Assembly: GCA_944322145.1 (NCBI GenBank) | Contig: CALUNW010000004.1 | Span: forward strand, 1 to 64,000 | Length of the DNA: 64,000 bases | Reading direction: 5' to 3' | DNA from: an uncultured Atopobiaceae bacterium | GTDB lineage: Bacteria > Actinomycetota > Coriobacteriia > Coriobacteriales > Atopobiaceae | Part shown: positions 56,317-63,625 of the stretch, in pieces | Position numbering within the stretch: position 1 is the stretch's first letter | Layout of the letters: every line of letters starts with the position of its first letter | The notes under the pieces: model-generated | What the model was told of the DNA's origin: nothing | Database searches by the model: none | The model's input: the letters and a program-made list of their open reading frames with translations, nothing else | Translations under genes and position numbers: made by a program

Positions 56317-56748
56317 CTAGAGGTCCTCGTCCTCCTCGTCGGAGCCAAGATCCAGCTCCATCTCGCTCATGGCCGCCTGGCCCTCGGAGAGCATCGAGGC
56401 GCACAGGGCGTCCTCGTCGTCGGTCTGGAGGTCGAAGGCCGCGGTGAGCGCCATGGGGAGGTTCATGCCGCCAAAGGCGCGCGCCTGGGCGAGAAGACCG
56501 TGGGCGGAGAGGGTGTTGAGCGCGTTGGTGAGCGGCGAGCCGCCGATGAGGTCGCCGAGGACGATCACGCGGTCCTCTGCGGTGATGGGCGCGATGACGC
56601 CCTCGAGCTCGCTCACGTACTGATCGGCGCCCTCGCCGTCGCGCAGGCTGCAGCTCAGGATGTCGTCGCGCTTCCCCACCAGCATGTCGAGCACGCTGTG
56701 CAGGCCCGGGGCGAAGGTTCCGTGGCTGACCAGGAGCAGGTATCGCAT
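56317..56748 (-). CDS. PTS mannose/fructose/sorbose family EIIA
   Basis: This 143-residue EIIA of the mannose superfamily has its phosphorylated His as H9 in LLVSHGTFAPGLHSVLDML. LGDLIGGSPLTNAL and GGMNLPMALTAA are conserved. The C-terminus is an acidic tail (GSDEEDEDL). It is the first gene of the PTS operon (IIA-IIB-IIC-IID-membrane protein-ManA-like-HAD-MarR). AAAGGACACCC precedes ATG 56748. Confidence 0.95.
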   Translation of the reverse strand: MRYLLLVSHGTFAPGLHSVLDMLVGKRDDILSCSLRDGEGADQYVSELEGVIAPITAEDRVIVLGDLIGGSPLTNALNTLSAHGLLAQARAFGGMNLPMALTAAFDLQTDDEDALCASMLSEGQAAMSEMELDLGSDEEDEDL

Positions 56749-57051
56749 CTTGGGTGTCCTTTCGTTGCTGATTTGCCGTAGCTTGACTCTCGCTGAAAAT
56801 GATTGTCGTTATTAACTATTAACGGCACAATCAGATAGTTGTCAGCGGTAACTATTCGTCGGTTAACGGTAGCAACTATTTCGCGGAACAACTACTTTCC
56901 AATGGTGGCTGGCAGATGTTTCCGCTGGTCAGAGGTATTGGACGATAGGTTGCCCAATTCGACGGCGAACGGGGAGCGGGAATTATGGTTCGCTCAACGG
57001 TAGTTCTCGGCAATTATTCGCGGAGGCGCGGGCGGCAACTATTGGCTCTTT
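56749..57051. promoter_or_regulatory. AT-rich PTS promoter region with repeated AACTATT boxes
   Basis: This gap is clearly AT-richer than its surroundings. It contains TTAACTATTAACGG (56812-56825 region), the inverted TAGTTG-N7-TAACTA (56836-56854) and GGTTAACGGTAGCAACT (56861-56877). The last matches marR-proximal positions 50774-50790 in 16 of 17 bases. These are candidate operators of the PTS operon regulator, possibly the MarR protein. Confidence 0.5.
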
Positions 57052-57245
57052 GCCGGTGCCGGTTTTCCGGCATCTGCGCGCGGTGCCTGATTTCCGAGAA
57101 ATGCGTGTTTTGGTGCCGGATTTCCGAGAAATGCGTGCCGCGGACACGCATATGCCCGGATTCCGGCACCGATATGCGCATATGGCGGGATTCTGGCACC
57201 GGCCGGACATGGCGCGCATATGGCGGGATTCTGGCACCGGCACCA
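57052..57245 (+). repeat. Large intergenic repeat, copy 4
   Basis: This is a full-length copy (about 194 bp) with the same order of direct and mirror units as copies 1 and 2. It is located upstream of the PTS operon and downstream of the hydrolase stop. Confidence 0.92.
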
Positions 57246-57280
57246 GGGCCCGGCGCCGCGGGCGAGAAGGACGCGCCCTC

Positions 57281-58336
57281 CTACGCCCAGCGGCCCACGA
57301 AGCCGAGGACGGCGTCCCAGTAGCGGGCAGGGTCGGCGAAGACCGCGCAGCAATGGCCGGCACCCGGGAAGATATGCAGCTCGTGGCCCGTGCCCGCGCC
57401 CGCGAGCTCGTGGGCCATCTCGACCGGCACCACGCGGTCGCCCTCGCCGTGGAGCAGCAGCACCGGGACGCGCGCGTACGCGATCGCGCCAACCGGGCGG
57501 GCGAGCCGCAGGTCGTAGCCGCCGCGTGCCCGCATCAGGCGCCGGCGCGCCACGTCGAGCAGCGGGTGCGCCGCGACGGGCGGCGTGCCGAGCGAGCCCG
57601 TGGACACGACGTTTTCCGCCGTGCGCCAGAAGTCGGAGTAGCCCGAGTCCGCCACGCAGGCGCGGACCTGCGGCGGGAGGTCCTTCTCGCCCGAGGCCAT
57701 GAGGCAGGAGGCGGCGCCCATCGAGATGCCCATGAGCACCACGCGCGCGCCCTCCCCCGCCCGGTCGGCAACCCAGCGGGCCCACGCCACGAGGTCGCGC
57801 CGGTCGAGCCAGCCGCACCCCACCCAGTCGCCGCCGCTCGCACCATGCGCGCGCAGATCGCAGAAGAGCAGGTTGAACCCCGCCTCGGCATAGCGCCGCG
57901 CGTAGGTGAGGCCGGCGCGCCAGTTGTCGTGATAGCCGTGGGCAAAGACGAGCCAGCGCGGGGAGCCCGGGCGGCACGCGAGCACGTGGCCGGCGAGGCG
58001 GGTGCCGTCGTCGGAGCTCGCCCACACGTCCTCGACGCCCGAGGGCAGCGCGTGCAGCCAGCGCCAGGTGCGGTCCGCCTCCTCGGCGCGGTCCCACTCG
58101 ATGACCTCCCCCTCGTGCGCGGTGAGCCCCGGCGACATGTCGCGCACGCGCGCGTCGCCGCCCCCGCCCAGGTAGGGACCGAGCTCCTCGGAGCCCAGGT
58201 CGCGCTGCGGCCCGAGCACGGCCGGGAGGATCTTTGGCGCCAGGGCAGCTGCCGCCACGCCGCGCGCCGCTGAGGGCAGGCGCAGGGAACGCAGCCAGTC
58301 GAGCAGCCCGTTCTTCTCGCCGCTTCTCTCTCCCAT
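57281..58336 (-). CDS. Alpha/beta hydrolase family protein
   Basis: This 351-residue serine hydrolase has the oxyanion region LVFAHGYHDNW, the nucleophile elbow LMGISMGAASCLMA, the acid in LLLHGEGDRVVPVEM and the His in FPGAGHCCAVF. The N-terminal ~45 residues are hydrophobic/Ala-rich (residues ~20-45) and may anchor it. It resembles the YqkD/COG1073 group of esterase-like proteins. ATG 58336 has an AAGGAGG site. Substrate unknown; it appears to be a single gene. Confidence 0.85.
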   Translation of the reverse strand: MGERSGEKNGLLDWLRSLRLPSAARGVAAAALAPKILPAVLGPQRDLGSEELGPYLGGGGDARVRDMSPGLTAHEGEVIEWDRAEEADRTWRWLHALPSGVEDVWASSDDGTRLAGHVLACRPGSPRWLVFAHGYHDNWRAGLTYARRYAEAGFNLLFCDLRAHGASGGDWVGCGWLDRRDLVAWARWVADRAGEGARVVLMGISMGAASCLMASGEKDLPPQVRACVADSGYSDFWRTAENVVSTGSLGTPPVAAHPLLDVARRRLMRARGGYDLRLARPVGAIAYARVPVLLLHGEGDRVVPVEMAHELAGAGTGHELHIFPGAGHCCAVFADPARYWDAVLGFVGRWA

Positions 58337-58400
58337 CGGGCCTCCTTCGCAGCCTCCGCCAAAACCAATCCCACGTCGCCTGATGCCGCCTCCGCCACCT

Positions 58401-58542
58401 GAGGGTATGTACGATGCACATACCGGGTATGTACACTCGACGCCAAAGTTCTTCTCGCAAACGCGCAGGTCAGAGGCGTGGGCGAGAAGAGCGGCGGGGT
58501 CTGATAGTGCGCATACCCTACAGGCTGGGTGCGCATACCCTC
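58401..58542. repeat. Imperfect inverted repeat with GGGTATGTAC units and a CGCAGGT core
   Basis: The left block (58401-58436, GAGGGTATGTACGATGCACA...) and right block (58507-58542, GTGCGCATACCCTACAGGCT...) each contain two ATACCC/GGGTAT units and are inverted. The interior has GTTCTTCTCGC (58450), CGCAGGT (58464-58470) and GGCGAGAAG (58481). It lies between the hydrolase start and the phosphatase stop. Confidence 0.7.
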
Positions 58543-58577
58543 CCCGCCGCACGACGGCGCCCGAGGCGGGCCCGCCC

Positions 58578-59024
58578 CTACAGCGCCGCGAGCAGGGCCT
58601 CGCAGCCGGCGAGCACGTCACGATAGGTGGCGTCGAAGTCCCCGGTGTACCAGGGGTCGGCCACGTCACGCGGGCGCGCGGTCCAGTCGAGCAGGCGGCT
58701 CACCTTGCCGTCCGGGTCCCCGCCGAGGATGCGGCCCAGGCCGCGGGCGTTCTCCGCGTCCATGTAGACGATGTGGTCCCAGCTGTCGTACTCGTCGCGC
58801 CGCACGCGCCGGGCGAGGTGACGCCCCACCGGGATGCCCTCCGCGCGCAGCTTGGACACGGTGCCGTGGTGCGGCGGATTGCCGAGCTCCTCGGAGCTCG
58901 TCGCCGCCGAGTCGATCACGAACTCGTCCTCGCGCCCCGCGCGGCGCACGAGCTCCTCCATCACGAACTGCGCCATCGTCGAGCGGCAGATGTTGCCATG
59001 GCAGATGAACAGGATGCGGGTCAT
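58578..59024 (-). CDS. Low-molecular-weight protein tyrosine phosphatase
   Basis: This 148-residue LMW-PTP has the P-loop FICHGNICRSTMAQF (Cys-x5-Arg-Ser with Cys at position 8) and the general-acid DPWYTGDF near the C-terminus. These small phosphatases act on tyrosine-phosphorylated proteins, often linked to exopolysaccharide synthesis. No kinase partner is seen. It is followed upstream on the same strand by the D,D-carboxypeptidase gene, 9 bp away, so probably in one operon with cell-envelope genes. Confidence 0.93.
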   Translation of the reverse strand: MTRILFICHGNICRSTMAQFVMEELVRRAGREDEFVIDSAATSSEELGNPPHHGTVSKLRAEGIPVGRHLARRVRRDEYDSWDHIVYMDAENARGLGRILGGDPDGKVSRLLDWTARPRDVADPWYTGDFDATYRDVLAGCEALLAAL

Positions 59025-59033
59025 GGCTCCCCC

Positions 59034-60515
59034 CTAGCGGCGCGCGTGCTTGCCGGGCGCCGCGTGACGGCCGGCCTTGCGCTGCTGCTCGGGCAGGTCG
59101 AAGCGCTGGCCGCCGGCTCCGGGCCTCACGCGCGGGCGCGCGCCCACGGCCATCTGGTAGCGAGAGCTCCTGCGGCGGCGCGCCGAGGCGGAGACGAGCC
59201 CCACGACCACGAAGACCGCCGCCACGCACACGACCGCGATGACGGCGTGCACCGGGTCGGAGAGCCACCACATCACGAAGTCCGGGATGGAGAGCTCCAT
59301 CGTCTGGGCGGCCACGATCGGCAGGGACGCGAGCCAGCGATCCCCCAGGGAGATGTCCACCATGCCGAGGCCCTGGCCCTCCTCGAGCGGGGCGTGGAAG
59401 GCCCCGGCCTCGGAGTCGATGCCCTCCCACGAGGGCACGAGCGTGAGGTCGGCGAGGGTCGTCTCGCGCGGGACGGTGCCCGCGACGCCGCCGGCGGCCA
59501 CGGCGTCGACCGCGTCGCCGTCGCTCGACAGCATCACGTCCACCCGGCCCATGACGTCGCCCGGGACCACGATGTCGCCCGTGCGCCACGCGCCGAAGCC
59601 CCAATTGAGCATGTTGCGCATGTCGTAGTAGTTCTCGGTGACGCCCTGCGCGTCGGCGTAGGGGGAGCCGCCCAGCACCACGCCCACGAGGCTCAGGTCC
59701 GCGCCCTTCGCGCTGACCACCAGGCAGCGGCCGGCGGCGTTGGTGAAGCCGGTCTTGCCCGCGGTCACGACGCCCTCGCCCATGTAGACGGGGCTCTCGG
59801 GGTCGATGAGCAGGTTGGTGTTCTCGAGCGTGCGCGCGTCGTTGCCGCTCGTGGCGGGCAGGTCCCAGGTCGCGGCGCCCGCGATCTCGCAGAACTCGGG
59901 GTGGGTGCTCGCGGCCCGCATGATGGTCGCGAGGTCGCGCGCGGTGGTGTAGTGGTCCTCGGCAGGCAGGCCGCAGGGGTTGGCAAAGTGCGTGTTCGCG
60001 CAGCCCAGCTCAGCGGCCTTCTGGTTCATCAGGTCCACGAACGCGTGCCAGTCCCCGCCGCCCACGTAGCGCGCGAGCACGTAGGACGCGTCGTTTCCGG
60101 AGGGCAGCAGCAGGCAGGCGAGAAGGTCGCGCACGGTGAGGGTCTCCCCCGCCACGAGGCCCGCGACGGAGCTCTCGGCCGTGACCTCGTCGAAGTCCGC
60201 CTCCTCGACCGTGACCTCCTCGTCCAGGCCCACGTTCTCGATCGTCACCAGCGCCGTCATGACCTTGGTGGTCGAGGCAGGCTCGCGGCGCTCGTCCGCG
60301 TTCTGGTCGAGAAGGACCTGGCCCGTGTCGGCCTCGACGAGGAAGGCCGCGGGCGAGGAGATCGCGGGCGGCTGGTCGGCGGCGTAGACCGGGTCGTTGG
60401 CTGCCTGCGCGACGTCGTCGGCGAGCGCGACGGACGGGGCCTGGGCGCCGGCGGCGAGCAGGGCGACGAGCAGCGACGCGGCAACGCGGGCGACGATGGG
60501 GCGACGGTTTCTCAT
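59034..60515 (-). CDS. D-alanyl-D-alanine carboxypeptidase (serine type, PBP5-like)
   Basis: This 493-residue exported peptidoglycan enzyme has a cleavable signal peptide (IVARVAASLLVALLAAGAQA). The penicillin-binding motifs are SxxK in PASTTKVMTAL, SGN in LLPSGNDASYVL and KTG in AGKTGFTNAAG. A C-terminal beta domain is followed by a membrane span (VIAVVCVAAVFVVVGLV) and a basic tail. It trims the terminal D-Ala of stem peptides. It is preceded 9 bp upstream by uppP, so wall-precursor recycling genes are clustered. Confidence 0.93.
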   Translation of the reverse strand: MRNRRPIVARVAASLLVALLAAGAQAPSVALADDVAQAANDPVYAADQPPAISSPAAFLVEADTGQVLLDQNADERREPASTTKVMTALVTIENVGLDEEVTVEEADFDEVTAESSVAGLVAGETLTVRDLLACLLLPSGNDASYVLARYVGGGDWHAFVDLMNQKAAELGCANTHFANPCGLPAEDHYTTARDLATIMRAASTHPEFCEIAGAATWDLPATSGNDARTLENTNLLIDPESPVYMGEGVVTAGKTGFTNAAGRCLVVSAKGADLSLVGVVLGGSPYADAQGVTENYYDMRNMLNWGFGAWRTGDIVVPGDVMGRVDVMLSSDGDAVDAVAAGGVAGTVPRETTLADLTLVPSWEGIDSEAGAFHAPLEEGQGLGMVDISLGDRWLASLPIVAAQTMELSIPDFVMWWLSDPVHAVIAVVCVAAVFVVVGLVSASARRRRSSRYQMAVGARPRVRPGAGGQRFDLPEQQRKAGRHAAPGKHARR

Positions 60516-60524
60516 GATCTCTCC

Positions 60525-61454
60525 CTAGTGCAGCGCAAACCACGTGATCACGGCGATGCCGAGCACGATGCGATACCAGCCGAACGGCTTGAAGTCATGA
60601 CGGCGGACGAAGTCCATGAGGAACTTGATCACGACGAGGGACACCACGAAGGCGACGAGGCAGCCCACACCGAGCACCGCAAGCTCCATCGAGGTGGGGG
60701 CGTTGCCGGCGAGGAAGTACTTCACGAGGCGCAGGCCGCTCGCGCCGACCATCACGGGAATCGCGAGGAAGAACGTGAACTCGGCCACGACGGTGCGCTT
60801 GCAGCCCAGGATGAGGCCGCCGATGATCGTGGAGCCCGAGCGCGAGGTGCCGGGAACGATGGAGAGCACCTGGAAGAGGCCGATGCCGATGGCGGTCTTC
60901 CAGTCGAGCTCCTCGAGGGACTGCACGCGCGCGTCGGCGTCGGCGAGCTCGGAGCGGGAGAGGGCCGCGGTCGGGGCCGCGGCGAAGTGACGGCCCGCGG
61001 GGCGCGCGCCCTTCTCGGCCAGCGCCCGGTCGGCGCGGCGCTCGCGGACGGTCTCGATGACGATGAACGCGATGCCGTAGACGATCAGCGCCGCCGCGAT
61101 GACGAAGGGGCTGCCGAGGTTGGCCTCCATCCAGTCGTCGATCGGGATGCCGATGACGGCGGCGGGCAGGCACGCGACCACGGTCTTGGCCCAGAGCAGC
61201 CACGTGTCGCGCTTCTCGCCCCTGTCCTTGCTCGGCGAGAACGGGTTCAGCCGGTGGAAGAAGATCACGCACACGGCGAGGATGGCGCCGAGCTGGATGA
61301 CCACGAGGAACATGTTCCAGAAGTCCTCGGAGACGTTCATCGTGAGGAACTGGTTGAGCAGCAGCATGTGCCCCGTCGACGAGATGGGCAGCCACTCGGT
61401 TATGCCCTCCACGATGCCGAACACGGCCGCCTTTACGAGCTCGATGATATCCAC
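60525..61454 (-). CDS. uppP: Undecaprenyl-diphosphate phosphatase UppP/BacA
   Basis: This ~309-residue membrane enzyme recycles undecaprenyl diphosphate. Conserved blocks are [21 protein letters not shown], with the catalytic Glu-rich motif, and [19 protein letters not shown]. It has a charged ~45-residue cytoplasmic insertion ([13 protein letters not shown]... to SLEELD, about 145-190) that most UppP proteins lack. GTG 61454 has GGGAAGG close upstream and restores the usual N-terminus. It precedes the carboxypeptidase and tyrosine-phosphatase genes on the same strand. Confidence 0.93.
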   Translation of the reverse strand: MDIIELVKAAVFGIVEGITEWLPISSTGHMLLLNQFLTMNVSEDFWNMFLVVIQLGAILAVCVIFFHRLNPFSPSKDRGEKRDTWLLWAKTVVACLPAAVIGIPIDDWMEANLGSPFVIAAALIVYGIAFIVIETVRERRADRALAEKGARPAGRHFAAAPTAALSRSELADADARVQSLEELDWKTAIGIGLFQVLSIVPGTSRSGSTIIGGLILGCKRTVVAEFTFFLAIPVMVGASGLRLVKYFLAGNAPTSMELAVLGVGCLVAFVVSLVVIKFLMDFVRRHDFKPFGWYRIVLGIAVITWFALH

Positions 61455-61642
61455 AGCCTTCCCTTCCCCGGGTCCAAACCGTCCTATCATCGCGCGCCGG
61501 GGCGCGAGGCCCTCCCGCGCGCATGCTCCCCCACCGAAAAACTATGCCGTTTGGCGGGAGAAACGGCAAGCTCCCAGGCGTTCGGGGAATATCTGAGCCA
61601 GTCCGCGAAATCGTGTCCGCGGGACGCGAGAAGGGAGCCACC

Positions 61643-62104
61643 ATGGCCGAAACCGCCACCACCTACCAAGACCTCGGCTACGACAAGATCTTCGTCTCCC
61701 TGGACGGGTCCGACCAGCAGGACAAGGTGCTCGACCGCGCCATCGTCATGGCCGCCAACGACAACGCCGAGCTCTACATCGGGCACGTCATCGACTCGAC
61801 GGCGCTGGAGGCCGCCGGCACCTTCCCCGTCGACATCGTCCCCTCGCTCGAGAAGACCTTCCGCGAGTCCATCGACGCCAAGGTGAGGGCCGCCGAGGCC
61901 AACCCCGACATCAAGAAGGTCGAGGTGCTCGTCCGCGCGGGGCGCATCCGCGAGACCATCAAGGACGAGATGCTCGACGTCATCGAGCCCGACCTCGTCA
62001 TCTGCGGCGCACGCGGGCTCTCCTCGATCAAGTACGCCATCCTCGGCTCGATCTCCACGTTCCTCACGCGCAACACCGAGTGCGACACCCTCATCATCAA
62101 GTAG
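61643..62104 (+). CDS. Universal stress protein (UspA family)
   Basis: This 153-residue UspA-type protein has an N-terminus, YDKIFVSLDGSDQQDKVLDRAI, that is typical, as is the C-terminal ATP-binding motif GARGLSSIKYAILGSIS (G-x2-G-x9-G-S). It should bind ATP and accumulate under stress. ATG 61643 follows AAGGGAG. It is divergent from uppP and ends at a clear terminator hairpin. Confidence 0.93.
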   Translation: MAETATTYQDLGYDKIFVSLDGSDQQDKVLDRAIVMAANDNAELYIGHVIDSTALEAAGTFPVDIVPSLEKTFRESIDAKVRAAEANPDIKKVEVLVRAGRIRETIKDEMLDVIEPDLVICGARGLSSIKYAILGSISTFLTRNTECDTLIIK

Positions 62105-62149
62105 CGCGAGCGGGCCGGCGACCGCACCGGACCCCATCGCGACCCCCAC

Positions 62150-62185
62150 GCCCCGCAGCCCCCCGAGCTGCGGGGCGCCTTTTTG
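62150..62185 (+). terminator. Rho-independent terminator of usp
   Basis: GCCCCGCAG pairs with CTGCGGGGC around a short C-rich loop, followed by GCCTTTTTG. This is the clearest classical terminator in the window. Confidence 0.85.
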
Positions 62186-62234
62186 CCGCGTGGTCGCGGT
62201 GCCGCGCCGCCGCGCCGCCGCGGTGCCGCGCCGC

Positions 62235-62307
62235 TAGTACGCACAGTTCTAGAAACGAGAAAAACTCACCTGCGGATATATAAGAGTTAATCGAACTGTG
62301 CGTACTA
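62235..62307. repeat. Inverted repeat, TAGTACGCACAGTTC arms
   Basis: Perfect 15-nt arms (62235-62249 and 62293-62307) surround an AT-rich loop containing GATATATAAGAG and the inverse of CGCAGGT (ACCTGCG, 62268-62274). It belongs by layout to the CGCAGGT-core group. Confidence 0.75.
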
Positions 62308-62427
62308 CGCGGGCGCGGGAAAAGAACAAGTCATGTAGGAACGATGATTGCGCGGCGAGAGCCGTAAAATAGGAAGGCTTGTTATGTTGGCACGCCCCTT
62401 GGGGACCGCTTTCGTGGAGGTTTGTTC

Positions 62428-63537
62428 TTGTCGTCAGAGACACCATCTAGCAGCCGCTGCGCGCGCAGGATCGTGACGTTTGGCCTCGCCGGCCTCATCG
62501 CCGCCTCGACCGCGCTGCTGCCCAAGACCGCTCTCGCCGACACCGCAGAGGAGCTTCAGAGCGCCCAGCAGGCGGTCCAGGAGAGCAACCTGGCCTACGA
62601 GGAGGCGTCCTCGCGCGTCGAGGAGCTCGAGGGGCAGATCGACGCCAACCAGGACCACATCGACGAGCTCGAGGCCCAGCTCCCCGAGCTGCAGGAGCGC
62701 GCGAACGACTCCATCCGCTCCCTCTACAAGATGCAGCAGGGATCCGGTAGCCTGATCGAGCTGCTCCTCTCCGCGGACGACTTCTTCGACCTCGTCTCCA
62801 CGATCCAGTACCTCGACGTCATCCAGTCCCGCAACTCCAGCGCCGTGGACGAGCTCGTGGAGCTCACCGACGAGCTCGCCCTGACCCAGGCCAACCTCAG
62901 CGCCCAGATGAGCGAGGCAGAGGAGGAGCAGGAGCGCGCCGCGCAGGCCCTGAGCGAGGCCCAGGACGCGCGCGACCGGCTCGAGGCCCAGATCGCCGCG
63001 CAGGCCGCCGCCGAGGAGGCCGCCCGCCGCGCCGCCATCGAGGCCGCCCAGCGCGCCGCGCAGGCCGCCGAGCAGACGCCGGGCGAGGACGCCACGTTCA
63101 CCAACGAGTCCGGCACCCAGGCGCCCATCGAGGTCCCGGAGACCACCGACCCCGACATCGTGATCCCCGAGAGCGACCAGGAGAAGTTCGTCGCCGAGTG
63201 GGCGCCGCGCATCGACGCCTATCTCGCCGGCTCCCCCCTCGCCGGGCAGGGCACGACGTTTGCCGAGGCCGCCTGGCAGTACGGCTGCGACCCGCGCTTC
63301 TCCCCCGCCATCTCCATGGTGGAGAGCAGCCAGGGACGCCACTGCTTCCTGCCGTACAACGCCTGGGGCTGGGGCTCCTCGAGCTGGAGCAGCTGGGAGG
63401 AGGCCATCTGGGCGCACGTCGCCGGCCTCGCGTCCGGCTACGGCGGCCAGCTCACCTATGCCGGCGCGCAGAAGTACTGCCCGCCCAACGCCGACGAGTG
63501 GTACGCGAGCGTGCTGGCCAACATGCAGAGCATCTAG
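62428..63537 (+). CDS. Secreted coiled-coil protein with a C-terminal lysozyme-like domain
   Basis: This ~369-residue protein has a signal peptide (RIVTFGLAGLIAASTALLPKTALA) and a long coiled coil of the CwlO/PcsB/EnvC type (about residues 40-220, heptads such as AYEEASSRVEELEGQIDA and LEAQLPELQERANDSIRS). An acidic linker follows. The ~110-residue C-terminal domain (TTFAEAAWQYGCDPRFSPAI, MVESSQGRHCFLPYNAWGWG) looks like a lytic transglycosylase/glucosaminidase fold with a candidate catalytic Glu in SMVESSQG. The start is TTG 62428 (GGAGG seven bases upstream). It is probably a cell-separation hydrolase, possibly controlled by FtsEX as for PcsB (inference). Confidence 0.8.
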   Translation: MSSETPSSSRCARRIVTFGLAGLIAASTALLPKTALADTAEELQSAQQAVQESNLAYEEASSRVEELEGQIDANQDHIDELEAQLPELQERANDSIRSLYKMQQGSGSLIELLLSADDFFDLVSTIQYLDVIQSRNSSAVDELVELTDELALTQANLSAQMSEAEEEQERAAQALSEAQDARDRLEAQIAAQAAAEEAARRAAIEAAQRAAQAAEQTPGEDATFTNESGTQAPIEVPETTDPDIVIPESDQEKFVAEWAPRIDAYLAGSPLAGQGTTFAEAAWQYGCDPRFSPAISMVESSQGRHCFLPYNAWGWGSSSWSSWEEAIWAHVAGLASGYGGQLTYAGAQKYCPPNADEWYASVLANMQSI

Positions 63538-63568
63538 GGTCTCGCGCCCCATCGCGACTTAGGCTCAG

Positions 63569-63596
63569 CGCCCCGCCCGGGACTTCGGGCGGGGCG
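63569..63596. terminator. Shared terminator hairpin of convergent genes
   Basis: CGCCCCGCCCG and CGGGCGGGGCG pair around GGACTT, followed by ATCTTT on the plus side. It lies between the wall protein and the DMT exporter stops. Confidence 0.8.
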
Positions 63597-63625
63597 CGAT
63601 CTTTAGGCTGCCCCAGCCCCACGAC

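Larger units (their letters stand above)
62105..62427. other. Gap between usp and the coiled-coil wall protein
   Basis: This stretch holds the usp terminator (62150-62185), short GCCGCG repeats, the inverted repeat 62235-62307, and an AT-richer stretch with the promoter and GTGGAGG ribosome site of the next gene. No gene was seen. Confidence 0.6.

Noticed and set aside
58383-61886. 1167-codon plus-strand open frame opposite the phosphatase, carboxypeptidase and uppP genes
   Set aside because: Antisense of three well-supported genes, with no protein signature.
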